Below the pieces are notes generated by a model that saw nothing but the letters and a program-made list of their open reading frames with translations, did not search any database and was not told where the DNA came from. A program made the position numbers and the translations under genes. Source: JAJDXO01 sp965207535 (GTDB lineage Bacteria; Pseudomonadota; Alphaproteobacteria; Rhodospirillales; UBA2165). Taken from it: 64,000 nucleotides of DNA. Positions 57,018 to 64,000 of this stretch are shown here, in pieces (positions within the stretch are counted from its first letter, which is position 1; every line of letters starts with the position of its first letter). The stretch is taken from assembly GCA_965207535.1 (NCBI GenBank), contig CBDBMR010000010.1:62001-126000 (forward strand). The letters are read 5' to 3'.

Positions 57018-58319
57018 ATGGCCATTGAGTATCTGAAACGAGCCGAAAAAACCGCGTCGACGGGAGAAGACGACGTCCGTGATCTGGTTGCCGGTATGCT
57101 CAAGGAAATCGAGGAAGGCGGTGAAGAAAAGAGCATCGAACTCACCCGCGAGTTCGACAAGTGGGAGGGCGGCATCGTTGTTTCTCCGAAGGATATCGAG
57201 GCCGCCGCCGGCAAAGTCCCCGACCAGCTAAAGAGCGATATCCAGTTCGCCCATGCGCAGGTGAGAGATTTCGCAAAGGCGCAGTTCGACAGCATGAACG
57301 AGTTCGAAGTAGAGCTTTCCCGCGGCCTATATGCCGGACAGCGCCTCATCCCGATGAAGGCCGCGGGATGCTATGTCCCCGGCGGCCGGTATGCGCATAT
57401 CGCGTCGGCGATCATGTCCGTCACGACGGCCAAAGTTGCCGGCGTGGATCATGTCGTTGCCTGTTCGCCGCCCGGACGCGAGGAAGGCATCCACCCCGCT
57501 ATTCTCTATACGCTGGGGCTTTGCGGCGCGGACACGGTGCTGAACCTGGGCGGGGTGCAGGGCATCGCGGCCATGGCATTCGGCCAATTTACCGGAAATC
57601 CCGCGGACATACTCGTCGGACCGGGAAATCAGTATGTTGCCGAGGCCAAGCGTCAGCTTTACGGGCGTGTCGGCATCGACATGTTCGCGGGACCATCCGA
57701 AATTCTGGTGATTGCCGACAAGGAGGCGGACCCCGAGCTCGTCGCCGTCGATCTGCTGGGTCAAGCCGAGCACGGTCCAAACTCCCCTGCATGGCTCATT
57801 ACGGATTCCCGGGACTTGGCGGATACCGTCATCGCCCGCATGCCCGAACTGATTGCGGATCTGCCGGAACTCAACAAAAAGTCGGCGGAACTCGCCTGGC
57901 GGGATTACGGGGAAGTCGTGCTCGTCGATACCCGGGAAGAAGCCGTCCGGATCAGTGATGACTACGCATCCGAACATCTCGAGGTGCATGCGGCGGACCT
58001 CGACTGGTGGCTTCAGAATTTGCGGAACTACGGGTCATTGTTCCTGGGCGAGGAGACAAACGTCGCGTTCGGCGACAAGACCTCGGGCCCGAACCATATC
58101 TTGCCGACGAAGGGCGCCGCCAAATATACCGGCGGGCTCAGCGTTGGTAAGTTCATCAAGGTCGTGACCTATCAACGCTCGTCGAGGGAAGCGAATCGCG
58201 ACGTTGCCCAGGTCACCGCGCGCATATCCCGGCTGGAGGGGATGGAAGCCCATGCACGGACGGGCGATGCGAGGCTCGCGAAGTACTTTCCCGACGAGAA
58301 GTTTAACCTGCACCCGTAG
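57018..58319 (+). CDS. hpsN: Sulfopropanediol 3-dehydrogenase (histidinol-dehydrogenase-like)
   Basis: 433 aa from ATG 57018. A HisD-fold enzyme with YVPGGRYAHIASAIMSVTTAKVAGV, GPGNQYVAEAKRQLYGRVGIDMFAGPSEILVIAD, zinc ligands Gln/His in LGQAEHGPNSPAWLIT, Asp in the GDKTSGPNHILPTKG region, and the C-terminal MEAHARTGDARLAKY. HpsN oxidises (R)-DHPS with two NAD+ to (R)-sulfolactate. The call as HpsN rather than HisD rests on context: TRAP transporter, two dehydrogenases and SuyAB adjacent, and no his genes. Residue-level distinction from HisD has not been checked. Confidence 0.85.
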   Translation: MAIEYLKRAEKTASTGEDDVRDLVAGMLKEIEEGGEEKSIELTREFDKWEGGIVVSPKDIEAAAGKVPDQLKSDIQFAHAQVRDFAKAQFDSMNEFEVELSRGLYAGQRLIPMKAAGCYVPGGRYAHIASAIMSVTTAKVAGVDHVVACSPPGREEGIHPAILYTLGLCGADTVLNLGGVQGIAAMAFGQFTGNPADILVGPGNQYVAEAKRQLYGRVGIDMFAGPSEILVIADKEADPELVAVDLLGQAEHGPNSPAWLITDSRDLADTVIARMPELIADLPELNKKSAELAWRDYGEVVLVDTREEAVRISDDYASEHLEVHAADLDWWLQNLRNYGSLFLGEETNVAFGDKTSGPNHILPTKGAAKYTGGLSVGKFIKVVTYQRSSREANRDVAQVTARISRLEGMEAHARTGDARLAKYFPDEKFNLHP

Positions 58320-58409
58320 CCTGTAGATTCCGCCTGCAATGGACAGTACAACCGGTCATGTAGGGCAGAGGCCTTACAAAGCAAGCCAGAGGGATGCGCG
58401 AGATTGGTA

Positions 58410-59174
58410 ATGAGAGAGCTTTTTGATTTGACCGGCAATGCCGCTCTCTGCACGGGTGCATCTTCGGGTATCGGGAGACGCATGGCCATCGCCCTGTCTC
58501 AGGCCGGCGCGGACGTCGTTTTGGTGGGCCGCCAAATGGATGAGCTGGAACACACGGCGGAAACAGTTCGCAAACATGGTACCGGTAAGGCGGCAATCGT
58601 CGCCGCCGACTTGCTTGAACGGGAGCGGTTGCCGGAAATCGTCGCCGAAGCCCGATCGAAGTTTGGCGCGCCGACGATTCTAACCAACGCGGCCGGCATC
58701 AACCTTCGCCAACCGGTGGATGAGGTCTCCTTTCGGACCTGGGACGATACACTCAACCTCAATCTCGGGGTCCCGTTCTTTCTGGCCCGGGAGTGTGTGC
58801 CCGGCATGCTGGAGAAAGGCCGCGGCAAGATCATAAATGTCGCCTCCCTGCAGTCATTCCGGGCGTTCGCCAACTCTATCCCTTACGGCGCGTCAAAGGG
58901 CGGCGTGGTTCAGTTGACCCGGGCGATGGCCGAAGCGTGGTCGAGCCGGGGTATTCTAACCAATGCCATTGCGCCGGGATTTTTCCGGTCGAGGCTGACG
59001 GCGCCGGTTTGGGACGACCCGGAAATCCTCGAGCACAACGCCAAAATGACGGCCATCGGGCGCAATGGGCTGGATGAGGATATCGACGGTGTGACGGTGT
59101 TTCTGGCGGCGCGGGCGTCCGACTACATCACCGGTCAGGTCATAGGCTTGGATGGCGGATATTCGGCGAAGTAG
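58410..59174 (+). CDS. hpsO: SDR-family dehydrogenase, predicted DHPS 2-dehydrogenase
   Basis: 254 aa from ATG 58410. Classical SDR: ALCTGASSGIGRRMAIALSQAGADVVLVGR, NAAGIN, catalytic Ser in INVASLQSF and Y-x3-K in IPYGASKGGVVQLTRAMA, and the C-terminal YITGQVIGLDGGYSAK. In known DHPS clusters HpsO (SDR) and HpsP (zinc enzyme) interconvert DHPS enantiomers through the 2-oxo compound so that HpsN can use both. Its position between hpsN and the zinc dehydrogenase supports this. Confidence 0.75.
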   Translation: MRELFDLTGNAALCTGASSGIGRRMAIALSQAGADVVLVGRQMDELEHTAETVRKHGTGKAAIVAADLLERERLPEIVAEARSKFGAPTILTNAAGINLRQPVDEVSFRTWDDTLNLNLGVPFFLARECVPGMLEKGRGKIINVASLQSFRAFANSIPYGASKGGVVQLTRAMAEAWSSRGILTNAIAPGFFRSRLTAPVWDDPEILEHNAKMTAIGRNGLDEDIDGVTVFLAARASDYITGQVIGLDGGYSAK

Positions 59175-59184
59175 GGGGAACACC

Positions 59185-60186
59185 ATGAAAGCACTTGTCT
59201 ATACCCAACCGTCCGAGGTGATTTACCGCGAAGAGAGCGAACCGGTACCCGGTACCGGTGACGCAATGGTGCGGGTCGGCGCCGTCGGCATCTGCGGTTC
59301 CGATATTCACGCATTCCTGGGACACGATGAACGGCGAATTGCGCCGCTCATCTTGGGCCACGAAGCCTCCGGCACCGTCGTTGGCGGCTCCATGGACGGA
59401 GAGAGAGTTGTCATCAATCCCCTCGTGACTTGCGGCGTGTGTGAAGATTGCCTCTCCGGACGGTCCAACATCTGCGCCAAACGCGAGATCATCTCCATGG
59501 CGCCGCGCCAGGGCGCGTTCGCCGAATTCGTATCGATCCCCGAGCGCAACCTTGTTGTCCTTCCGGCGGAGATGGATTTGTCTCATGCGGCGTTGGCTGA
59601 GCCGATCGCGACTGCGTGGCACGCGGTGGCCAAAGCGGCAGGATTGGCCAGCCGCCCCCTGGCCGAAGCGAAGGCCTTGGTGTTTGGCGGCGGCGCGGTG
59701 GGGTTGTCGGCAGCCTTGTCCCTCCACGCCCAGGGGTGCCCCGAAATATCATTGGCGGAGACGAATGCCGCGCGCCGGGAGACTGCGTCCAAGGCGTCCA
59801 TCTGTACCCCGTTTGATCCGATCAACGAATCCGTGGTCGATGACAATTCAATCGATGTCGTCATCGACTGCGTCGGCGGCAAGGCAACTCGGGCGGGTTC
59901 GTCATCCGCCATTCGGCCCGGCGGCGTCATCGTACATGTGGGGCTGCTGGACCGGACGGAGGGTCTCGATGTCCGCAAACTAACCCTGCAAGAGGTCATG
60001 TTCTGTGGCTCCTACACCTACACCATGGAAGATTTTAAGGCGGTGGTCTCGGCCATGAGCGCGGGCGAGCTCGGCGATCTCGACTGGTACGAAGAGCGGG
60101 CGCTGTCGGACGGCCCGCATGCCTTCTCCGACTTGGTCGAAGGGCGCACCGCCGCTGCAAAAATTGTACTCAAACCGGAAGAATAA
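59185..60186 (+). CDS. hpsP: Zinc-dependent alcohol dehydrogenase, predicted DHPS 2-dehydrogenase
   Basis: 333 aa; GGGGGAACACC before ATG 59185. MDR-type enzyme: catalytic zinc Cys in VGICGSDIHAF and His-Glu in LGHEASGTVVGG, structural zinc cysteines C-x2-C-x2-C-x7-C in CGVCEDCLSGRSNIC, and the Rossmann motif VFGGGAVGLSAALSLHAQG. It begins 10 bp after the SDR stop. By analogy with HpsP it would act on the enantiomer opposite to HpsO during racemisation of DHPS (inference from context). Confidence 0.75.
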   Translation: MKALVYTQPSEVIYREESEPVPGTGDAMVRVGAVGICGSDIHAFLGHDERRIAPLILGHEASGTVVGGSMDGERVVINPLVTCGVCEDCLSGRSNICAKREIISMAPRQGAFAEFVSIPERNLVVLPAEMDLSHAALAEPIATAWHAVAKAAGLASRPLAEAKALVFGGGAVGLSAALSLHAQGCPEISLAETNAARRETASKASICTPFDPINESVVDDNSIDVVIDCVGGKATRAGSSSAIRPGGVIVHVGLLDRTEGLDVRKLTLQEVMFCGSYTYTMEDFKAVVSAMSAGELGDLDWYEERALSDGPHAFSDLVEGRTAAAKIVLKPEE

Positions 60187-60242
60187 CCCCGGGTGCGCTG
60201 GGACGCATCCCGATACAAAACCAAAATGAGGAGAAAAAGAAC

Positions 60243-60530
60243 ATGGATCACCCGGATTTTCTCGTCCACGACTCGACCGATACCGTCGGCGTGATCGTGG
60301 TCGAGGGTGTCGAAGCGGGTCAAAAGTTGACCGGCTGGGTCATGGACACCGATGAGACCATCACCGTGGACTCGCTGGACCCGATCCCACTGGGCCACAA
60401 GGTCGCCCTGAGCGACATCGCCGACGGCGATACCATCATCAAGTATGACGCGGACATCGGCAAAGCGATCTCGGACATCGCCAAAGGCGGGCACGTCCAT
60501 GTCCACAACATCAAGACCAAGAGGTGGTAA
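60243..60530 (+). CDS. suyA: Sulfolactate sulfo-lyase small subunit (UxaA N-terminal/SAF domain)
   Basis: 95 aa from ATG 60243. A single SAF-type domain: FLVHDSTDTVGVIVVEGVEAGQKLTGWVMDTDETITVDSLDPIPLGHKVALSDIADGDTIIKYDADIGKAISDIAKGGHVHVHNIKTKRW-like ending, as in altronate-dehydratase small subunits. SuyA with SuyB cleaves (R)-sulfolactate into pyruvate and sulfite. Choice of SuyA over altronate or galactarate dehydratase comes from the hpsN-linked context and the separate small gene, 1 bp before suyB. Confidence 0.82.
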   Translation: MDHPDFLVHDSTDTVGVIVVEGVEAGQKLTGWVMDTDETITVDSLDPIPLGHKVALSDIADGDTIIKYDADIGKAISDIAKGGHVHVHNIKTKRW

Positions 60531-60531
60531 A

Positions 60532-61701
60532 ATGAGTAAACCAAAGTTCTGGGGATACCGCCGGGAGAACGGACGTGTCGGGGTCAGGAATCACGTGATC
60601 CTGCTGCCCCTCGACGATCTCTCGAACGCCGCGTGCGAAGCCGTCGCCAACAATATCCAGGGAACGATGGCCTTGCCGCACGCCTATGGACGTCTTCAGT
60701 TCGGTGAAGACCTCGAATTGCATTTCCGCACGCTAATCGGTACCGGAAGCAATCCGAACGTTGCAGCGGTGGTGGTGATCGGAATTGAGCCCGGTTGGAC
60801 CAGCCGGGTTGTCGAAGGAATCAAGAAGACCGGCAAACGGGTCGAAGGTTTCGCCATCGAGCAGAACGGCGACATCAACACCATTGCCGCCGCTTCCCGG
60901 GTCGCCAAGGAATATGTTCAATGGGCGAGCGAGCTATCCCGCGAAGAGTGCGACGTCGGCGAACTTTGGATGTCCATGAAATGCGGTGAATCCGATACCA
61001 CGTCCGGGCTTGCCTCAAACCCGACGGTCGGAAACCTGACCGACAAGATGAGCGAATGGGGCGCGAACCTGTGTTTCGGAGAAACCTCGGAACTGACGGG
61101 CGCCGAGCAGGATTGTGCCGCCCGGGGTGCCGACAATACGGCAAGCAGGAAATTCCTCGACACCTGGCAGGCCTATATGGACGAGGTGATCGAACCCCAC
61201 AAGACCTCCGATCTGTCGGACAGTCAGCCGACCAAGGGAAACATCGAAGGCGGGTTGTCGACGATCGAAGAGAAGGCTTTTGGCAACCTCCAGAAAATTG
61301 GCAAGAAGACCAAGTTCATTGATGTCCTCAAGCCGGCTGAAGAGCCCACCAAGGGCTCGGGTCTTTACTTCATGGACACGTCATCGGCCGCCGCCGAGTG
61401 CGTGACCCTGCAGGCGGCCGCGGGGTACGTGGTCCACTTGTTTCCGACCGGTCAAGGCAACATCATCGGCAATCCTATCGAGCCGGTGATCAAGTTGACC
61501 GCCAATCCGCGGACCGTTCGCACCATGGGTGAGCACGTGGACCTGGACGTCTCGGGCATTCTTCGCCGTGACATGAATCTCGATGAGGCGGGGGACGCCC
61601 TCATCGATATCACCATTCGGACGGCGAACGGGCGGATGACCGCAGCCGAAGCGCTCGGTCACCGGGAGTTCGTCATGACCAAGCTCTATCGGAGCGCCTA
61701 A
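60532..61701 (+). CDS. suyB: Sulfolactate sulfo-lyase large subunit (UxaA family)
   Basis: 389 aa from ATG 60532. UxaA-family large subunit: FWGYRRENGRVGVRNHVILLPLDDLSNAACEAVANNI, FRTLIGTGSNPNVAAVVVIGIEP, SMKCGESDTTSGLASNPTVGNLTDKM, FGETSELTGAEQDCAARGAD and IEEKAFGNLQKIG. The conserved cysteines probably bind the catalytic iron or Fe-S centre. It releases sulfite from sulfolactate. No sulfite dehydrogenase or exporter gene follows in the operon, so sulfite must be handled by products encoded elsewhere. Confidence 0.85.
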   Translation: MSKPKFWGYRRENGRVGVRNHVILLPLDDLSNAACEAVANNIQGTMALPHAYGRLQFGEDLELHFRTLIGTGSNPNVAAVVVIGIEPGWTSRVVEGIKKTGKRVEGFAIEQNGDINTIAAASRVAKEYVQWASELSREECDVGELWMSMKCGESDTTSGLASNPTVGNLTDKMSEWGANLCFGETSELTGAEQDCAARGADNTASRKFLDTWQAYMDEVIEPHKTSDLSDSQPTKGNIEGGLSTIEEKAFGNLQKIGKKTKFIDVLKPAEEPTKGSGLYFMDTSSAAAECVTLQAAAGYVVHLFPTGQGNIIGNPIEPVIKLTANPRTVRTMGEHVDLDVSGILRRDMNLDEAGDALIDITIRTANGRMTAAEALGHREFVMTKLYRSA

Positions 61702-61780
61702 ATGACATTAGTGGGTGCCATATACCGTCGTCGAATCTGATTCGATATTGCTGACCCATTTCGAGACTAAGCGTGCATAT

Positions 61781-61804
61781 CGGCGGGTCGAGATCGGCCC
61801 GCCG
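61781..61804 (+). terminator. Candidate terminator hairpin after suyB
   Basis: CGGCGGG pairs with CCCGCCG (7 bp) around a 10-nt loop and is followed by TTTCG, 80 bp after the suyB stop. It is a weak intrinsic terminator, but well placed to end the DHPS operon. The rest of the 61702-62010 gap holds only the promoter-like stretch at 61932. Confidence 0.5.
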
Positions 61805-61931
61805 TTTCGCCCTCGGCCGGGAAATAGGTACGTGATGTAAAACCCGGCTTCCCTCCGGTCACGGGGAGAGTCCGGTTTCAAAACGTCGCCCTGCGCGGGC
61901 GGGACCAGCTTCTTCCCGCGTCACGGATTTG

Positions 61932-61959
61932 TTGACACCAACTATATACAAAATAATCT
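61932..61959 (+). promoter_or_regulatory. Possible promoter of the LysR gene
   Basis: A perfect TTGACA (61932-61937) lies in a very AT-rich stretch (ACTATATACAAAATAATC). -10 candidates are AATAAT at 61952 (14-bp spacer) or TAATCT at 61954 (16-bp spacer); neither is ideal. The LysR start is at 62011. Confidence 0.35.
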
Positions 61960-62010
61960 AACTAAAATTTGCGATTTTTGGGTAAATGGTAAGCAGTACT
62001 TTCAGAAATA

Positions 62011-62886
62011 ATGTCCATACGTAACCTAAAGACGCTGATCGCGATTGCGGATCACGGCAGCTTCACGGCCGCAGCCGGCGTTGTTAACGTCACCCACGCA
62101 GCAGTGAGCCACCAAATGAAGGCTTTGGAGGAGGAATGGGGCGTTCAACTGTTCAATCGCTCCACCCGGACCCCTGAACTGACGCCCATCGGGCGGGCCC
62201 TGGTCTCGAAGGCGCGTGACGTCGTTGCCGGTTATGATGGGATGGTCCTGTCGGTCACCAGTGAGATCGGATTCAGAGGGAATCTTTCCATTGGCGCCGT
62301 TCCCACAACGCTTTCCGGTTTGATGCCGGCGATCCTTCGGCTGTTGAGAGAGGAACACCCCGCGCTGTTTGTTCGCGTGGTGTCCGGTCTGACTACCGAA
62401 CTAATTGCCCAGGTTGAACGCGGCGCCCTGGATGCCGCAATTATTTCACTCCCCATGGTCATTCCGAGAACGTGCAATTGGCGAGAGATCGCTGTCGAAC
62501 CGATGGAGCTGATCGCCTCCAAGGACGCCGAGGGTGACGACCCGGTGGAGTTGCTGAAGTCCTATCCGTATATCCGATTCACCCGAAGGGCGGTTGTGGG
62601 CGCGATGATCGAAAACTGGCTACGGAAACAGGATTTTGACGTGGGCGACAGCATGGAGCTGGAGACGCTCGATGCCATCGGAAGCATGGTCTACGAAAAT
62701 TTAGGCGTCGCGATCGTTCCCAGACAATGCGTTCCGGCGAAAGCAGCACATCCGCTAAGGCATTTGTCGTTTGATCCGCCACCGCCATCACGGGTACTGG
62801 GGCTTCTGTCGTGGGGTGACACGGTAAAACCCAAAGTACTGGACGCCGTGTTCGACAAAGCGGTAGAGGCGGTAGAGGCAGCGTAA
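62011..62886 (+). CDS. LysR-family transcriptional regulator
   Basis: 291 aa. HTH: IRNLKTLIAIADHGSFTAAAGVVNVTHAAVSHQMKALEEEWGVQLFNRSTRTPELTPIGRALV. The effector domain includes GFRGNLSIGAVPTTLSGLMPAILRLLREEHPALFVRVVSG and GALDAAIISLP. It lies downstream of suyB in the same direction but behind its own promoter-like region, and it is convergent with the tartrate dehydratase genes. Its target could be either neighbour. Confidence 0.92.
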   Translation: MSIRNLKTLIAIADHGSFTAAAGVVNVTHAAVSHQMKALEEEWGVQLFNRSTRTPELTPIGRALVSKARDVVAGYDGMVLSVTSEIGFRGNLSIGAVPTTLSGLMPAILRLLREEHPALFVRVVSGLTTELIAQVERGALDAAIISLPMVIPRTCNWREIAVEPMELIASKDAEGDDPVELLKSYPYIRFTRRAVVGAMIENWLRKQDFDVGDSMELETLDAIGSMVYENLGVAIVPRQCVPAKAAHPLRHLSFDPPPPSRVLGLLSWGDTVKPKVLDAVFDKAVEAVEAA

Positions 62887-62907
62887 AAAATGCCGGCCCG
62901 GTAGCGT

Positions 62908-63588
62908 TCAGCCGATTACCTCGTCTTTCCTATCGTCGGTTTCGCCGAAGCGTTTCAGAACCGCGGGCTTGGTGCCTTCATAAATTTCGTCCAGACGGTG
63001 GGCAATTTTCTCGTTCTCGCGTTCGAACAAGCATTTGCCCTCCAGATCCGAGGCAACAATGAATGGGCCCATTCTTTCGGCCTCTATCACCCACATGGCC
63101 TGCGCAAGACCGACTTCTTTCTCCCAATGGATATCGACGACCCGCTTGATGCCCCGCCCCAATAGCGCGCCGGTTCCGTATCCGACGGTGGAGAGATAAA
63201 CCGCACCATGAGGTACGAAAATGCTCTTGTAGAGCTCGCTTGTCATTCCGCCTTTTCCGATAATGATTTTGGCGCCGGACTTGTCCATCCATTCGGACAG
63301 CCACTTGGCGAACCGGAAGGAGGCCGTCGCGGTCACTGCACCCATGTTGAACGTGCCGTCCTCGTTGATTGAGGCTGCGGGGGAGCAATGGAAATTGGTC
63401 GCGCTCTGCTTCGGCAAGTCCATGGGAATATTCGCCTTCTGCTCTAACGCGCGCATATAGACGCCCTCGCGGGCGGTATAAATCAGCCCGTCGAGATAGA
63501 CGATGTCGCCAAGCTGCAATTCAGCAAGCGCATCATGGGTTGGGGTGGTGCTCAGGCTGATTTCGCGTGGCTTGGCGGGGCGTCCCAT
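62908..63588 (-). CDS. L(+)-tartrate dehydratase/class I fumarase beta-type subunit
   Basis: 226 aa from ATG 63588 (GGGAGACAGTGGA upstream), overlapping the alpha gene by 37 bp. Class I fumarase C-terminal domain: LQLGDIVYLDGLIYTAREGVYMRAL, FHCSPAASINEDGTFNMGAVTATASFRFAKWLSEWMDKSGAKIIIGKGGM and GAVYLSTVGYGTGALLGRGIKRVVDIHWEKEVGLAQAMWVIEAERMGPFIVASDLEGKCLF. With alpha it dehydrates tartrate, fumarate-related or similar hydroxy-acids using a [4Fe-4S] cluster held by alpha. The exact substrate is open; TtdB is the closest functional label. Confidence 0.87.
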   Translation of the reverse strand: MGRPAKPREISLSTTPTHDALAELQLGDIVYLDGLIYTAREGVYMRALEQKANIPMDLPKQSATNFHCSPAASINEDGTFNMGAVTATASFRFAKWLSEWMDKSGAKIIIGKGGMTSELYKSIFVPHGAVYLSTVGYGTGALLGRGIKRVVDIHWEKEVGLAQAMWVIEAERMGPFIVASDLEGKCLFERENEKIAHRLDEIYEGTKPAVLKRFGETDDRKDEVIG

Positions 63589-64000
63589 TCCACTGTCTCC
63601 CTGCGCTGATAATCGGTGAACCAATCGGGATCGGTGCGGTATTCGATCTGGCCGTCGGCCCAGATGCGCGCCACAGCCCTTCGCGAGCTCAGGCAAAAGG
63701 CGTGCACGCTCATTTGCATCCCGCCTGTGTGGCAATAGCCAACCTCGATATTGCAATCGATAACCATGTGCTTGCCGACGAAGCCCATGGCACCCATTCC
63801 GATACTGTTGCCAAGCTCGGTCAGTTCGTCCTCCAGCTCGGCAATTTTCGGATCCGCATTACGTGAGCCGACGGTACGCAGACAAGCGGCGCGCTTGCCA
63901 AGCACCATGCAGGTGTCCTTGCAGCCGCCGAGTCCGATGCCGATTATCGCCGGCTGGCAGGCGAGCCCACGTTTGCCAAATGCCACCAGACTGTCCAGGT
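63552..64000 (-). CDS. Tartrate dehydratase/class I fumarase alpha-type subunit, C-terminal part (cut by window edge)
   Basis: The frame runs off the right edge (in phase at 63998), so the N-terminus is missing. The visible 148 residues include CQPAIIGIGLGGCKDTCMVLGKRAACLRTVGSRNADPKIAELEDELTELGNSIGMGAMGFVGKHMVIDCNIEVGYCHTGGMQMSVHAFCLSSRRA, as in TtdA/FumA N-domains, with cysteines that can hold the Fe-S cluster. It overlaps the beta gene by 37 bp, so the subunits are translationally coupled. Confidence 0.87.
   Translation of the reverse strand, partial: LDSLVAFGKRGLACQPAIIGIGLGGCKDTCMVLGKRAACLRTVGSRNADPKIAELEDELTELGNSIGMGAMGFVGKHMVIDCNIEVGYCHTGGMQMSVHAFCLSSRRAVARIWADGQIEYRTDPDWFTDYQRRETVEWDAPPSHAKSA

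Noticed and set aside
57018..58319. Annotation of the HisD-like gene as histidine biosynthesis
   Set aside because: No other his gene is nearby, and the TRAP, SDR, zinc dehydrogenase and SuyAB context matches HpsN in DHPS catabolism.

Overview
The window reads as chromosomal DNA of a GC-rich heterotrophic alphaproteobacterium, probably a marine or host-associated Rhodospirillales-like lineage (inference). The basis is the density of TAXI/TRAP/TTT/ABC uptake systems, GcvA-like LysR and FCD regulators, families of GC-rich palindromic intergenic repeats, and a pathway for the algal sulfonate 2,3-dihydroxypropane-1-sulfonate (DHPS). I see no rRNA, tRNA, CRISPR array, phage gene or transposase.

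Layout. 0-3.6 kb is a thiol-redox block: the end of a GST, a stand-alone DsbD-alpha-like periplasmic protein, a secreted redoxin, a LysR regulator and a deiodinase-like protein whose active-site codon is an in-frame TGA. 3.8-9.3 kb (+) holds a TAXI-TRAP importer, a carboxymuconolactone-decarboxylase-like protein and a GMC oxidoreductase. It faces a minus-strand run of Rieske oxygenase, SDR, TPP enzyme and MetE-like methyltransferase (9.3-14.1 kb). 14.4-21.4 kb (-) carries a TctC receptor, a GST, a two-domain AhpD-like protein with an in-frame TGA in its CxxC site, an SdsA1-like metallo-hydrolase and an IlvD/Edd dehydratase. 22-29 kb (+) has a lone TAXI receptor, two flavin-dependent monooxygenases, a maleate-isomerase-like protein and a Tat-exported PhoX-like protein. 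29.4-35.4 kb (-) has a 21-codon peptide ORF with an ideal ribosome site, a PhyH-type dioxygenase, a single-subunit Mo-bisPGD oxidoreductase, a peptide-binding receptor and a dienelactone hydrolase. 35.6-39.5 kb (+) is an FCD regulator with an Ssu/Tau-like ABC importer and RidA. It is followed by an orphan CoxL/XdhB-like subunit on the minus strand. 42.4-49.4 kb (+) is a MarR-led oligopeptide-type importer with no ATPase gene, an amidohydrolase and a CmcJ-like oxygenase. 49.6-51.9 kb is a DUF3604 protein.

52.3-61.7 kb is the clearest system: a LacI regulator divergent from a small membrane protein, TRAP DctPQM, HpsN, HpsO-like SDR, HpsP-like zinc dehydrogenase and SuyAB. Together they predict DHPS import, interconversion of its enantiomers, oxidation to sulfolactate, and cleavage to pyruvate plus sulfite. 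A perfect 18-bp LacI-type palindrome lies just downstream of a good sigma70-like promoter. The window ends with a LysR gene and a tartrate-dehydratase/fumarase-type pair.

The most important correction to a routine annotation is that two genes (2940-3602 and 16498-17604) would be split or truncated by a gene caller. Both are best read as selenoproteins: the TGA sits exactly where the family has its redox Cys/Sec, the frame continues with family-consistent sequence, and a hairpin of suitable geometry follows each TGA.
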